Shown: positions 8,842 to 18,810, counted from the stretch's first letter. The stretch: 64,000 nt of DNA from Kineothrix sp. MB12-C1 (GCF_030863805.1 NZ_CP132957.1:1178001-1242000), one strand, 5' to 3'. Made by a program: numbers and translations. The notes: generated by a model from the sequence alone, not told the origin.

Positions 8842-9829
8842 TCCTTCTCACTTCCTTTCTTTCTTCCTTGATTTCACTTTTGGTTTCCACTATAGTTTTG
8901 TCTTGAATTCCATTCCGGTCTTCAATATTAGGATTATTCGCTTCTGTTTCAGGCTCTTCTTCCCAAATCTCCGGTTGATATTCGCCAAGCCAAAGCTTTT
9001 TCTTGGCCTTATTTAAAAAAGTCAATGGCGTCATCATACTGCCGTCATAGGCCACCACAGTTCCTGAGATTTCCAAAGAAAAGCTTTTCTGCTTTGTCAG
9101 CTCGCTCAGCCCTGCCGATGCAACGCCTTCCTTGACATGTGCGATAACAATTTCAGCTGCCTCCGGCCTGCTAAAAAGCAGTGTCCCCCATATATACGGC
9201 TCGGTATCCACTATATATACTAAATCTTCTTTTCTTAAACTGTTTTTTATGGCATCGGAAATCTGCCCGATGGCCTTTTTCATATCTGTCGTTCCCAGCA
9301 GGCGGTTCAAATCTTCCTGATAGGTCAGCCTCCACAGTACCAGTTCCAATTCCATTTGATAACGGCGTGATATATTCATATAAACCGAAGCATCTCTTTC
9401 AAAACCGAGCAGATTATTCATTTGTGTCAATTCATCTATGGTAACGTATTTTTCTATTTGGCGTACCAGTTCTTTATTTTCTTCATCTAGTAAATGATGT
9501 TGTCTGACGTAAGAAGAAATTGCCACAATCGTCGCTACCGGCCAGAAAATCCAAAAATAGACATTGGCAGGAATTGCATTTCCCTTGTTAATGGTTTCAA
9601 ACACCGTCAGCGCAATCAACAAAAACACAAAAATAATATCCAGAATCAATCCGATCTTAATGGATGTAAAATAGGTAACCAAAAGCAATATGGTTACAAT
9701 ACATAGAATAATCATATTTGCCGCCAGATTCACATGGTCAAGGGAAATAAATAATACCGCAATAAAAAATAAAATTAAAACTGCTTGAAAAGAAAGATCG
9801 GAAAGAATAGAATGTCTCCTATTATTCAT
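8651..9829 (-). CDS. Membrane protein with degenerate GGDEF domain keeping the RxxD I-site
   Basis: Four N-terminal membrane segments (about residues 10-105) and a short coiled helix lead into a GGDEF-fold domain that begins at IDELTQMNN. The Asp residues for metal binding and the GGDEF signature are lost; DTEPY takes its place at about 208-212. The inhibitory-site motif RKED lies exactly five residues before it, as in active cyclases. This suggests a c-di-GMP receptor, not a cyclase. A disordered charged tail of about 100 residues follows and overlaps the next gene. The ATG at 9829 fits the AGGAGG site better than the one at 9838. Its paralogue is at 11914. Confidence 0.72.
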   Translation of the reverse strand: MNNRRHSILSDLSFQAVLILFFIAVLFISLDHVNLAANMIILCIVTILLLVTYFTSIKIGLILDIIFVFLLIALTVFETINKGNAIPANVYFWIFWPVATIVAISSYVRQHHLLDEENKELVRQIEKYVTIDELTQMNNLLGFERDASVYMNISRRYQMELELVLWRLTYQEDLNRLLGTTDMKKAIGQISDAIKNSLRKEDLVYIVDTEPYIWGTLLFSRPEAAEIVIAHVKEGVASAGLSELTKQKSFSLEISGTVVAYDGSMMTPLTFLNKAKKKLWLGEYQPEIWEEEPETEANNPNIEDRNGIQDKTIVETKSEIKEERKEVRRNEPRKSQPKNTTPSSKTNTTNNIHRHTPIDAFIDRLQKGRKRGNRTSSSRNTEQDTGVDKHGK

Positions 9830-9830
9830 C

Positions 9831-11891
9831 TTATTCATCCCTCCTATGCTTTATCCAAATCATAATTAACGAAAGAGTCATCAGCAATAAAACAGAACCT
9901 CCTATAATGAGCAGGGCAGCTATGCTACTCTGTCTTGTCATTTCAAATAAGAGAGAATATTGCTTTCCGTTATCCGGTCCAAAACGATGACAAGCGATAA
10001 GTTCCCCGTCCGTAACATATCCGTCTCCGAATATCTGCCAGTTTTTCTCAACACTTCCCAAATAATCGGCTGCTTTTGCCATTCCCTCTTTTGTTACCCC
10101 ACTCACTGCCAAAAGTGCATATTTATTAGCGCTGTACGGAGAATATAATAGCTGTGCCGTTCCTAAGGATGCACCGTAATTAGCTTCTATCTTCATCTTT
10201 TCGTTGGAACGGAGCGTCGTTCCTTCGGGACTGAACTGAAAATATAGTTGATTGTTAATCTGCTGTACAATGGGATTGTCCGAAAGGCATCCGATACTGA
10301 TTATATTAGATGCTGATAAATCTCCCATATTATCAGCTCTGCAAACTCTGATAGTTCCGGAATTATCCGTTTGATAACGTCCGAGGGTCAAAAGAATCTT
10401 CCGCATCGCATCCAACTCTTCTTTGCCTTCCTCCACCGGAAGAATAATAACGACCTGATTGAGCCTTCCCTCATAAATGAACGGACCGGGATAATAGTCG
10501 AACAGCAGCCACGGCACTTCCTCCGTCTTCAAACTTACCGTACTTTCATTGGTCACATAAGCCCAGGGCATTTCCTGCCTTCTAATATCACACATCAGAT
10601 CCTTCATTTCCAAATCAAAGGTAACACGCAGAGCAAAGTTTCCCGTAACCTGAAGGTCATCCGGTATGCTCACTTTCAAGACATCACCATTAGCACTGCT
10701 TTTCTCCAGCTTTTTACTTCCAATCGGAATATCGTCTATATAAACCGTAACCAGGGAACGGTCGAAATCCAAATTTTGAGCATATCGGAAATGGATTTCC
10801 GTCTCACTGCCCGCTGCAATACTTTTATTGGCATTCATCGGCACCGTAAAGAATGCCGTCTGAATAAAAGGTCCGCTTACATAACTGCCTGTCTGTGTCA
10901 ACAGGTAATGAACTTCAGGGAGCTGGAGGACATTGACATCTTCTTCTGCCGCCACTTTTCTCCAAACGGCCTTTGTCTGCTCCATATTGGACTTATTCCC
11001 AAACAAACGGCATGCATTCTGCATGGACGTTGTATCTTTTCCGGTCACTACTAAAAGATCGGTTCCTCCTTGCGTTTCTACAAATGCAATAATGGAACCC
11101 TTTTCTGCCGCTGCTTTTTGTTCTTCGCTGAGTAAAGACTTAATATTGCCGGGAAGTCTTCCGTATTCGCATACATATGCCCCATATCGGTAAGCCGACA
11201 TATCTTTTAATTCTTCTATCTCTACCAATGCCATTTTTTCATAATCCAAAATTGCATTAAGAGAAATTCCGGATAAAAGATACGCTGCCGATGTCAATTC
11301 ATTCTCCGTAGGGCCTTGCGGCAAAAATACCGCACTCTTTTCATTCTCCAACCCCTCTATGGATGTCATCTGCCGGTAAACATCCGCTACATTCCTGCAC
11401 ACAACAGTCGGCTTATAGGAAACGGAAACATGAGAATCCTCTCTGACCACCATCCAGCTTGCAGTAGAAATATCATCCTCGCACGGGTCATTTTCATTCG
11501 TACGGATATAGGATTCCATACGGATACTGTTCGCGCCTTCTGTAAGCAATCTTTTTGGAAGTGTTATGGTAAGCTCCTGTGTTTCGCCTGCTGTCAGCGG
11601 AATCTTCTGGGAGTAAATAGGCTCACTGTTTAAAGATACCGTAAAATCCGATACCTCTTGCCTTACCAAAGTCGTCGCCGTATAAATAATGGTTGCTTTG
11701 GCATCCTCAACTTCCCAGTCTCCCACCTGAAAATATTCTTCACAGGAGGCAAATAACCCCTTCAAATCATGGTCAGCAGAAAAGTTTTCTTCATGAAGTT
11801 GCATTTGTTCCTCTGCACTCACATTACCTGTTATGAGCAAACTCATAGCTGCAATAAGGGCAAAGGAGCAGATTATTTTTTTACTTATCAT
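9831..11891 (-). CDS. BcsB-like polysaccharide synthase subunit (second copy)
   Basis: A 686-residue exported protein. It has a signal peptide (about residues 1-25, ending near NVSAEE), a large extracellular region with two carbohydrate-binding-like/flavodoxin-like halves as in BcsB, and one C-terminal membrane helix (about residues 655-678) with a basic tail. The SVLLLMTLSLIMIWIKHRR end fits the BcsB anchor that packs against the synthase. The start at 11891 follows AGGAGA. Gene order repeats here: a BcsB-like gene followed by a degenerate GGDEF gene, twice. It is clearly a paralogue of 12759-14777. It should guide the nascent polymer at the outer face of the membrane. Confidence 0.78.
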   Translation of the reverse strand: MISKKIICSFALIAAMSLLITGNVSAEEQMQLHEENFSADHDLKGLFASCEEYFQVGDWEVEDAKATIIYTATTLVRQEVSDFTVSLNSEPIYSQKIPLTAGETQELTITLPKRLLTEGANSIRMESYIRTNENDPCEDDISTASWMVVREDSHVSVSYKPTVVCRNVADVYRQMTSIEGLENEKSAVFLPQGPTENELTSAAYLLSGISLNAILDYEKMALVEIEELKDMSAYRYGAYVCEYGRLPGNIKSLLSEEQKAAAEKGSIIAFVETQGGTDLLVVTGKDTTSMQNACRLFGNKSNMEQTKAVWRKVAAEEDVNVLQLPEVHYLLTQTGSYVSGPFIQTAFFTVPMNANKSIAAGSETEIHFRYAQNLDFDRSLVTVYIDDIPIGSKKLEKSSANGDVLKVSIPDDLQVTGNFALRVTFDLEMKDLMCDIRRQEMPWAYVTNESTVSLKTEEVPWLLFDYYPGPFIYEGRLNQVVIILPVEEGKEELDAMRKILLTLGRYQTDNSGTIRVCRADNMGDLSASNIISIGCLSDNPIVQQINNQLYFQFSPEGTTLRSNEKMKIEANYGASLGTAQLLYSPYSANKYALLAVSGVTKEGMAKAADYLGSVEKNWQIFGDGYVTDGELIACHRFGPDNGKQYSLLFEMTRQSSIAALLIIGGSVLLLMTLSLIMIWIKHRRDE

Positions 11892-11913
11892 TTTTTCTAT
11901 TCTCCTGCATTTT

Positions 11914-12762
11914 CTATACATCGTACTGAAGTTTATTCTTCGCCTTTTCAAGTGCCAAAAGAGGAGTATCTTCGTCTTCTTCAATAAAATGAACTCCGAC
12001 TCTGACATCCAGCCTCGGGGCATTTTTCCCCAATATTTCCGAAAAATCCATTTCCTGCATTTTTTCTTTAATGCGGGTTTTTAAAAGTTCTTCGCTATTT
12101 TCATTTGTCAAAAGAAGTATTCCCCATTCATAAGGATCTTTAGATAAAATATAAACAACGTCCTCTCTACGGAACGTATTCGCCATCACTTTCGAAAGTT
12201 CCGCTACGGTCTGTTCCATTCCCTTTTTCCCGATGATCCTTTTTAAATCATCCGCATAACGGAATTGCCAGACAATAAGCATAAAGCCTATCTTGTAACG
12301 CGCTGCTATTCTTTGGTAAACGGGAAATTCCATCTCATATGCCTGAATATTTTTTAATTCTGTCATATCGTCCACAATACTGAAATGCTGTGCCCATTTT
12401 CTCAATTTAATATTTTCTTCTTCAATCTGGAGCATATTTCGGAATATGGTATTAGATATCACCGTTAAAAGAGGAGTGACTATCACCCAAAAATAAAAAT
12501 CGGACTGAATCGGTATTCCATAAGAAAACTGTCTATATAAATACCATGAAAATCCTGCAAAAATAACAACAGTATTTAAAATCAGTCCGAAGGTAACCGC
12601 CGTAAAATGTGATATGATTAAAATGGCAAAAACAATACATAATGCTGCAACATTAAAAGAAACATTTTCCGAAAAGACAATAAATGCCACACAGACAAAA
12701 AGCATTACAAGTAGTATCATATATGCGATATCTGCTCCTAGCGATAATCTTTTATTTTTCAT
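11914..12762 (-). CDS. Membrane protein with degenerate GGDEF domain and RxxD I-site (first copy)
   Basis: The 282-residue protein has four N-terminal membrane helices (about residues 11-108), a linker helix and a GGDEF-like domain beginning at VDDMTELKN (129-138). The signature position reads SKDPY (207-211), and RRED (198-201) stands exactly five residues ahead of it, the geometry of the c-di-GMP inhibitory site. The metal-binding Asp pair is absent, so cyclase activity is unlikely. The four-helix membrane part plus inactive GGDEF recalls PelD and listerial PssE receptors. It overlaps the upstream BcsB-like gene by ATGA, pointing to coupled translation and a joint complex. Confidence 0.74.
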   Translation of the reverse strand: MKNKRLSLGADIAYMILLVMLFVCVAFIVFSENVSFNVAALCIVFAILIISHFTAVTFGLILNTVVIFAGFSWYLYRQFSYGIPIQSDFYFWVIVTPLLTVISNTIFRNMLQIEEENIKLRKWAQHFSIVDDMTELKNIQAYEMEFPVYQRIAARYKIGFMLIVWQFRYADDLKRIIGKKGMEQTVAELSKVMANTFRREDVVYILSKDPYEWGILLLTNENSEELLKTRIKEKMQEMDFSEILGKNAPRLDVRVGVHFIEEDEDTPLLALEKAKNKLQYDV

Positions 12763-14777
12763 TTATTTCTTCCTCCATACTTGATCAACAGCATCGCTGC
12801 CGCCAGCAATATCAGCACTAATACCGAGCATACGATAATCAGCGGAACATTTTCGTCCATTACGGCAGGCGACTCTACCTTCGGCGGCTCTACTCTCACT
12901 TCCGGCTGTCTGATGTAAGTATATTTTATAGACTCACCATCCGTATATAATAGATCTCCTTTCATTTCCCACATCCTTACGTATTGCCCTAAGAATTCCA
13001 GCGTCTTTTTCATACTTTCATTTGTCTGTCCGGTTATCGTCAGTACGGCATGCAGTTGATTTCCATAGGGGGAAATTCCAAGTATTGCACAGCCTCTTTG
13101 ACCGGTCAGGTTCAATTCTTTGGTATTCATGTGATTTCTTCCCGCGGCGCCGATAGAAATAATGTTGGTGTCGGCTAATGCCTCAAGGTTCGGATTGCTT
13201 ATCACTTCTAATTTTCCGGCATTGCTTTTCTGCCATCTGCCAAGTGTGAGCAGTAGTCCCGCCATAACATCCAAGTCATCCTTTTCCCATTCCTCAGGCA
13301 GAAGAATCTTCATATCCGAGAATTCTCCGTCCCGAATAAATGGAAATGGATAATATTCAAAAAATACTTCTGTGTTTTCTGTTGTCGTCCATTTTAACAT
13401 ACTCGTATCGGAAATGTATGCCCACGGAATTTCCTCCGCGGTCAGTTCACACCATTCTCCTTTCGGATAAAGTGCGAATCTTGTTTCCACTGTATAGCTT
13501 CCTGAAATACCGATATCTTTCGGTATGGCAAACAGCTCCGTTGTTCCATCCGCCCCTTCCTCGGTCAATACCCTGCTTCCGATCGGAGTTCCGTTAATAT
13601 ATACTGTTAAAAGCGATTTGTCAAAATCCAGATTGGAAGAATAACGATAGTCCAGGCTTAACTGTGCGGACTCCGACGGTATCCGGTTGGTCGGACACTC
13701 AATTATGAAGCTTATACTTTGCTCAAAATTCCCCTTAACCTGCGCTCCGAATGGAGTGAGCGCTATATATTCGTTCCATTGGTAGGAATCGGTCCGATAA
13801 TCCTTCTCTTCACTAATCTGCTCCGTTTTTTGGGTAAGCGTTGGAATAATATCCGGATTAGAAAGCATATCTCCGGCTTTCTGTAATGCCGTATCATTGT
13901 TTCCTGTTACAAGAAGGACTTTCGTTCCTTCATATTCCAATAAACAGATCAAGGCATTGTTTTTCGCATAATTTTTCTGTCGTTCAGAAAGCAGTTCCAA
14001 TAAGAAATTCTCAAGCCTATCAAAACGTTCTATATAAATAACATAGGGCACCTGTCTTACATCCATTTCTCTATGCATCAGTCCCGCACGAATTCTTTCA
14101 TAATCCTCTGCCGCATTCTGTGAAAAACCCGATAATATTTTAGCCATAGAAGTCAATACCGCATCATTTGTCCCTTCTTTCGTAAGTATCATCGAATGCT
14201 CACCTTTCAGCGCTTCCACGGAAACAAACTTTTCATAAAACTCCGCAATACTGGAAATCTCACCAACTGACCGATATTTAATCGTCACCCCGGAATCGGA
14301 AAGGATATTCATCCAGGTGGAAACAGAAGAATCATCCACACAGGCATCTGTTGTCTGCCCGCGCAAATACGCTTCTACCGTAATAGAGTGTGTTCCCTCG
14401 GCCGTCAGCATGTCTTCCGGAAGTGTTATCATATAACTTATTATCTCCCGGCTCTTTTCGGGAACAGAAAAGGTTTCAACCGGCTGCCCATCAATCAAAA
14501 TAGTTAAATAAGATACTTCCCTGTTGACTAACTGTGATATCATCATGCGCAGTTCTAATTGTGCCTCTTCCACTTCCCATTTACCAATATGGAAATACAT
14601 CGTGCTGCTGTCGAACAAACCGCTTAACTTAGTATCTGTCCCCCATGTGGTCTTAGAGACACTTTCCTCTGCTGCTAATACTTCCTGTTTATCGTTCAAT
14701 AATATAAAAAACAAACATGCAAACAGCAGTATTATCTTATTTCGTTTTTTCAACTTTTTTTTATTTGCTTCCGCCAT
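12759..14777 (-). CDS. BcsB-like polysaccharide synthase subunit (first copy)
   Basis: A 672-residue protein with a basic N-terminus and signal segment (about residues 14-36), a long extracellular part and a C-terminal membrane helix near 645-665. Motifs shared with the second copy include LSLDYRYSSNLDFDKSLLTV-type and NGTPIGSR segments, characteristic of the jelly-roll carbohydrate-binding domains of BcsB. It follows the GT2 synthase by only 6 bp, as bcsB follows bcsA in cellulose operons. It most likely stabilises the synthase and receives the polymer on the outside. Two BcsB-like copies in one operon are unusual. Confidence 0.8.
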   Translation of the reverse strand: MAEANKKKLKKRNKIILLFACLFFILLNDKQEVLAAEESVSKTTWGTDTKLSGLFDSSTMYFHIGKWEVEEAQLELRMMISQLVNREVSYLTILIDGQPVETFSVPEKSREIISYMITLPEDMLTAEGTHSITVEAYLRGQTTDACVDDSSVSTWMNILSDSGVTIKYRSVGEISSIAEFYEKFVSVEALKGEHSMILTKEGTNDAVLTSMAKILSGFSQNAAEDYERIRAGLMHREMDVRQVPYVIYIERFDRLENFLLELLSERQKNYAKNNALICLLEYEGTKVLLVTGNNDTALQKAGDMLSNPDIIPTLTQKTEQISEEKDYRTDSYQWNEYIALTPFGAQVKGNFEQSISFIIECPTNRIPSESAQLSLDYRYSSNLDFDKSLLTVYINGTPIGSRVLTEEGADGTTELFAIPKDIGISGSYTVETRFALYPKGEWCELTAEEIPWAYISDTSMLKWTTTENTEVFFEYYPFPFIRDGEFSDMKILLPEEWEKDDLDVMAGLLLTLGRWQKSNAGKLEVISNPNLEALADTNIISIGAAGRNHMNTKELNLTGQRGCAILGISPYGNQLHAVLTITGQTNESMKKTLEFLGQYVRMWEMKGDLLYTDGESIKYTYIRQPEVRVEPPKVESPAVMDENVPLIIVCSVLVLILLAAAMLLIKYGGRNK

Positions 14778-14783
14778 AAAATA

Positions 14784-16040
14784 CTAGAACCTTTCTGTTT
14801 TGTACCATGTTGTTTCTTTTTTCTTTATTTTATCTTCCATAAATTTATAAAAACCATACGCTGCCACTGCCATCCACATCTTGGAATAAGTAAAATACAT
14901 CAACGCAATCATAAGGAGATTAGATACACTCATCTCACCTTTTTCCGTGGACAAGGTAACGAATGTTCCAATTATAAACAGAATAATTGCCATGCTCCAC
15001 AGTAAACCGCTAAATCCTGCCAAATTCAAATGGACCCAGCCTATTAATGTAAAAATCAAAACAGTATCTGAAATAATCAGCGCTGTCAGCAAGACAAAAT
15101 AAATGGATAAAAAATAACAAATGTCAAAGCGGACTTTTTTACCTTCCTTCTTGAATATCAAAGGAACATATTTCACCAATACATAAATATTCCCTTTTAC
15201 CCATCTGGTCCTTTGTTTAAACCAAACCGGTATCGTCTGCGGTTCCTGTTCCCATGTAACGGCCGCCGGAATAAATTTAATCCGGTATCCCATCATATAA
15301 ATACGAAAACTAATTTCCGTATCCTCCGCTACGGCTTTTACATCCCAACCTCCGATCGCCTCCACGATGCTTCTTCTTATAATGAAGTTGGTTCCCGGTA
15401 TGGTGCAAAGCCGGAAGAGTCTCCATCTTCCGGCCTGTGCCATCCACTGAAACGACAATGTCTCAATATTGATAAATCGGGTTAAAAGACTTGCGTCCCT
15501 GTTTCTGGTACGAAACTTTCCGATTACCGCTCCCAAATTATCGTCCAATACCAGTTCCTCCACTAGCAACCGCAAGGCATCCCGTTCCGGAGTATTGTCC
15601 GCATCATAAATAGCAATAAATTCACCCACACAACGCTGATAACCGATATTTAACGCATTTGATTTTCCTTTTCCCCCTGTCACAGCGTCCGTATTAATGA
15701 CCGTGAGATTTCTGTCCGGATTTTTCTTTTGTATCCGTTCCAATATATTCGCACTGTCATCGGATGAGTTATCATTGATGATAATAATTTCGTATCTGTC
15801 CATCGGATAACGGAAACGCAAAAGAGCTTCTACCGTCTGACCGATCACCTTCGCCTCATTATGCGCCGGTACCATGATGGATACAAAAGGTAGTTTTTCT
15901 TTCACAAGAGGTTCTCTTTCTTTTGCTTTCTCGCAGCTTAAATAGTATTGGTATCCTGCGATAATCAATACTATATTTACCATTAAAAGCAGCCATATCG
16001 AAACAATCGCTATTAAAACGATGATATTTGCAGTTATCAT
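14784..16040 (-). CDS. Processive family 2 glycosyltransferase (BcsA/PssC-like polysaccharide synthase)
   Basis: A 418-residue membrane glycosyltransferase that polymerises a sugar nucleotide and translocates the chain. It has one or two N-terminal helices and a GT-A domain with the processive D,D,D,QxxRW set: Asp in NDNSSDD near 90, DAD at 146-148, AED near 239-240 and QRTRW at 276-280. About four C-terminal helices follow. The hydrophobic segments and motif spacing match beta-1,4 cellulose, poly-GlcNAc and poly-ManNAc synthases. There is no PilZ domain, so c-di-GMP control, if any, must come from the degenerate GGDEF partners. The start at 16040 follows AGAGGA; upstream in-frame codons lack a ribosome site. 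Confidence 0.88.
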   Translation of the reverse strand: MITANIIVLIAIVSIWLLLMVNIVLIIAGYQYYLSCEKAKEREPLVKEKLPFVSIMVPAHNEAKVIGQTVEALLRFRYPMDRYEIIIINDNSSDDSANILERIQKKNPDRNLTVINTDAVTGGKGKSNALNIGYQRCVGEFIAIYDADNTPERDALRLLVEELVLDDNLGAVIGKFRTRNRDASLLTRFINIETLSFQWMAQAGRWRLFRLCTIPGTNFIIRRSIVEAIGGWDVKAVAEDTEISFRIYMMGYRIKFIPAAVTWEQEPQTIPVWFKQRTRWVKGNIYVLVKYVPLIFKKEGKKVRFDICYFLSIYFVLLTALIISDTVLIFTLIGWVHLNLAGFSGLLWSMAIILFIIGTFVTLSTEKGEMSVSNLLMIALMYFTYSKMWMAVAAYGFYKFMEDKIKKKETTWYKTERF

Positions 16041-16074
16041 GTATTTTCTTTCCTCTTTTATTTTATAGTTGTAT

Positions 16075-18810
16075 CTATCTAAAGAACTTACGCCGATACC
16101 ACTTCCGCCCAATCATTAAAAATATGCCCAATACCAATACGCTGGCTCCGACTACCACCAGCAGGAAGCGGTCGCTGGCATTAAAAAATAACTCAAACGC
16201 AACTTCTTCTTTTTCGCGATAGACAAAGTCTTCCGGAATCTCCTTTTCAAAATACAAATCTCTGACATCACTGTATTCTTTTTGTAAGTCGGTAAACGAT
16301 AGCCATTTTTGATTTAATTTGTCCAAACACAGATCGAATTCTTCTTCCGTCAAATCCGCTGTAACACCAAACATAGTATCAAAAGGCAACTCTCCGAAAT
16401 ACTTATTTTCGGAAGTAATTTGCTCCAATTCCTTCATGGAAAACTGATATGGTGTATTATCGATTGCTCTGAAATATATTTGTTCCTCCGTAAGTGCATT
16501 TTGAAAACGAAGCATCTTATCCGCAATAGGCTCTCGTTCCATCTCATCTTCCAATAATAAAGGCTCATGAATTAATATAGTACCTCCCCGGCTTTGCATA
16601 TAACGCAAAACTTGTGCAAATCTTAAAAACGCCGGATAATCCAGATTATCATAAATCGGCATGACACTGACAAGAAACGGAATTCCATTATTATTCAGCT
16701 TATCCGCCCAGACACAAAGCTTATTTAAATCCGAAAAAAAATATACTTCATCCAGCATAAAATATGTTTTTCCATTTTCTTTTATTCCCATTTGCCTTTT
16801 TAGCAAAGAACCTAAAAGTATTTTGGATACTGCATTATTATTATCATAAACAGGAACATAGAAATTTCCGTCCGTTGCCTGTACTGCAAACGGAACTTCA
16901 ATATCCTCTCCAATGAGAAGAGTCCCACTTTTTTTACCGGTTGTAGCGGTGAGGGCGGAAAATTCATCAAGAAAGGTTTTCTCTCCCTCATATCCATCAT
17001 AAGAAAAGCGAACCCCTTTCCTCCGGTATCTTGTCAACTCACTTTCCGGAACCTCGGTAAATTCAGCACCCATACAAATTGCCGGAATTCCTGCCGCTAA
17101 TATATCCTCATATGGTTTTGCCGTTGTAGCAATAACATAATCCGCATCTTTTAAACTATCCTTAGTGTAGCTGCTCTCCGCCAAAACAGTGACCTGCATC
17201 CCATACGCTCTTGCGAGCCCCGTTTCCACGCTCAAATCTTCTCCGTTTTTTCCGATAATTAGCATGTTATTTTCATTTTCTTCCGCTGCTCGTACCGGAA
17301 GGGAGAAGCTGCTTAGTATGAGCAAAAACAGTGCCGTAACAACTGTTTGCCTTCTTCTTTTTCTTATAAAATTAATAATCCCTTTGAAAAGATTGGCAGT
17401 AAAAGAAGCAAAGAGCGGTGCAAAGCAAATATAACTGATCAAATCGAAAGAAACATTGTACATAAAAATGTGCTTTGCCAGATCCGCGTCACCTGCGCCG
17501 ACAATAGATGTTCCTATTTGTATAACGCCCATGAGCATAGTGCATAGTATAATCTGAAGTTTTTTCTTGTCACGAAAGCTGATTCCACATGCGACAAGGA
17601 ACCATATCAAAACAAATCCTATTGTATTCGGAACAAGCTGCTTTTTCAAATCACTATATAACGTAAAAAACTGTGTCTGCTCTCCGGGAGACCTTCCCGC
17701 TTCCCTCTCATAATTCCCCTGTACCGCAGGACGTATCATATAACCGTTGGTTACCGCTTTATCCAGCATCATAATTAGCTCATTAGGATGTGTGACATAA
17801 TAAATGGAAACGGAAATAAATCCGTATTTACTATAAAAATCATCTATAAACTGCTGGCTTTCCACTTCCACTGCCGGATAACGCTCATAATAAATGGAAC
17901 TGTCCAAAATAGAATACTGTCTGTCTATACCGAATTCATCCAAAGCTTCCTCTGGATTCTCTGCCGTCATCAAAACTCCCCTCGCCATCGCATGGTATTG
18001 ATTGATCCATACAAAACTCTCCGGAATGATGAGATACATGACGATTCCGCATATCGCTGCTAAAACGGCACCGCCAGCCACAAATTTTCTTAAGAGCGTT
18101 CTCTCTTTCGGAAGGAAAAATACCATGCAGATAAAAAGAATAAATAATGGCAGCCCTTCTGTTGCGTTCTGCTGTTTCGTGAAAATTAATATAATACTGT
18201 TAACGAGAACAGAAAGAAATAAAAGTAATGGCGAATATCTTTTTTGTGTCATCAATAACGCGCTTGCAATCAAAATAAGGGTAGAAACATATACCAGACC
18301 TTCCGCGTAAAACGAATTAAAATAAGCCGTATATGCCGTATCCGCAAACATGACCACACCTATTACTGCAAGCAGCATTCCCTGAAACAGGCTTTTTCGA
18401 TAGGAAATATAGTCAATCAGCATAGCAATTCCGATTACTAATTCTACCAGTAAAAAAACAGATAAAAAACGAATGTCAAAAATTCCATTGTCGGAAGAAA
18501 ACAAATTGTTCAAAAAAACCGCCGTCTGAATATATAGGTTCTGACTGGAAAACATGTTATCTTCATTCTCATTATAATTTTGGTACAGACCGAATTTACT
18601 GCTGAAATAATTAAGATACTGATCGTCCTCATAACGGTCTAATTTATAAATCCCCTGACCGCTAATCGTTCTGTAAAAGTCTCCATTGTCTGCCATTCCA
18701 ATTAAAGGGTGTATCATTAAAACCATTATCATAATAGCCGTGCTCATTATGGCCGCCACCACGGGCGGTGACAGTATGGTCCGTCTTAAAAAGTGTCCGG
18801 CTTTTTTCAT
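16075..18810 (-). CDS. Large membrane protein: GT-C-like transferase region fused to a DUF2334 domain
   Basis: A 911-residue protein. The N-terminal half has about ten membrane helices with an early acidic loop (GMADNGDFYR) like polyprenyl-phosphate-dependent GT-C hexosyltransferases. The second half, after a membrane segment near residue 495, is extracytoplasmic and reads as a DUF2334 deacetylase-like fold (YFMLDEVYFF, VSVMPIYDN, GGTILIHEP). A final helix is near 885. With the GtrB-like gene in the same operon, it could add a hexose from an undecaprenyl carrier to the growing polymer. It overlaps the upstream gene by ATGA. The function is inferred from topology and context; I do not recognise the exact family. 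Confidence 0.62.
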   Translation of the reverse strand: MKKAGHFLRRTILSPPVVAAIMSTAIMIMVLMIHPLIGMADNGDFYRTISGQGIYKLDRYEDDQYLNYFSSKFGLYQNYNENEDNMFSSQNLYIQTAVFLNNLFSSDNGIFDIRFLSVFLLVELVIGIAMLIDYISYRKSLFQGMLLAVIGVVMFADTAYTAYFNSFYAEGLVYVSTLILIASALLMTQKRYSPLLLFLSVLVNSIILIFTKQQNATEGLPLFILFICMVFFLPKERTLLRKFVAGGAVLAAICGIVMYLIIPESFVWINQYHAMARGVLMTAENPEEALDEFGIDRQYSILDSSIYYERYPAVEVESQQFIDDFYSKYGFISVSIYYVTHPNELIMMLDKAVTNGYMIRPAVQGNYEREAGRSPGEQTQFFTLYSDLKKQLVPNTIGFVLIWFLVACGISFRDKKKLQIILCTMLMGVIQIGTSIVGAGDADLAKHIFMYNVSFDLISYICFAPLFASFTANLFKGIINFIRKRRRQTVVTALFLLILSSFSLPVRAAEENENNMLIIGKNGEDLSVETGLARAYGMQVTVLAESSYTKDSLKDADYVIATTAKPYEDILAAGIPAICMGAEFTEVPESELTRYRRKGVRFSYDGYEGEKTFLDEFSALTATTGKKSGTLLIGEDIEVPFAVQATDGNFYVPVYDNNNAVSKILLGSLLKRQMGIKENGKTYFMLDEVYFFSDLNKLCVWADKLNNNGIPFLVSVMPIYDNLDYPAFLRFAQVLRYMQSRGGTILIHEPLLLEDEMEREPIADKMLRFQNALTEEQIYFRAIDNTPYQFSMKELEQITSENKYFGELPFDTMFGVTADLTEEEFDLCLDKLNQKWLSFTDLQKEYSDVRDLYFEKEIPEDFVYREKEEVAFELFFNASDRFLLVVVGASVLVLGIFLMIGRKWYRRKFFR

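Noticed and set aside
10371-11054. Plus-strand ORF of 227 codons inside the BcsB-like gene
   Set aside because: Antisense shadow of a well-supported gene, with no ribosome site and no recognisable domain.
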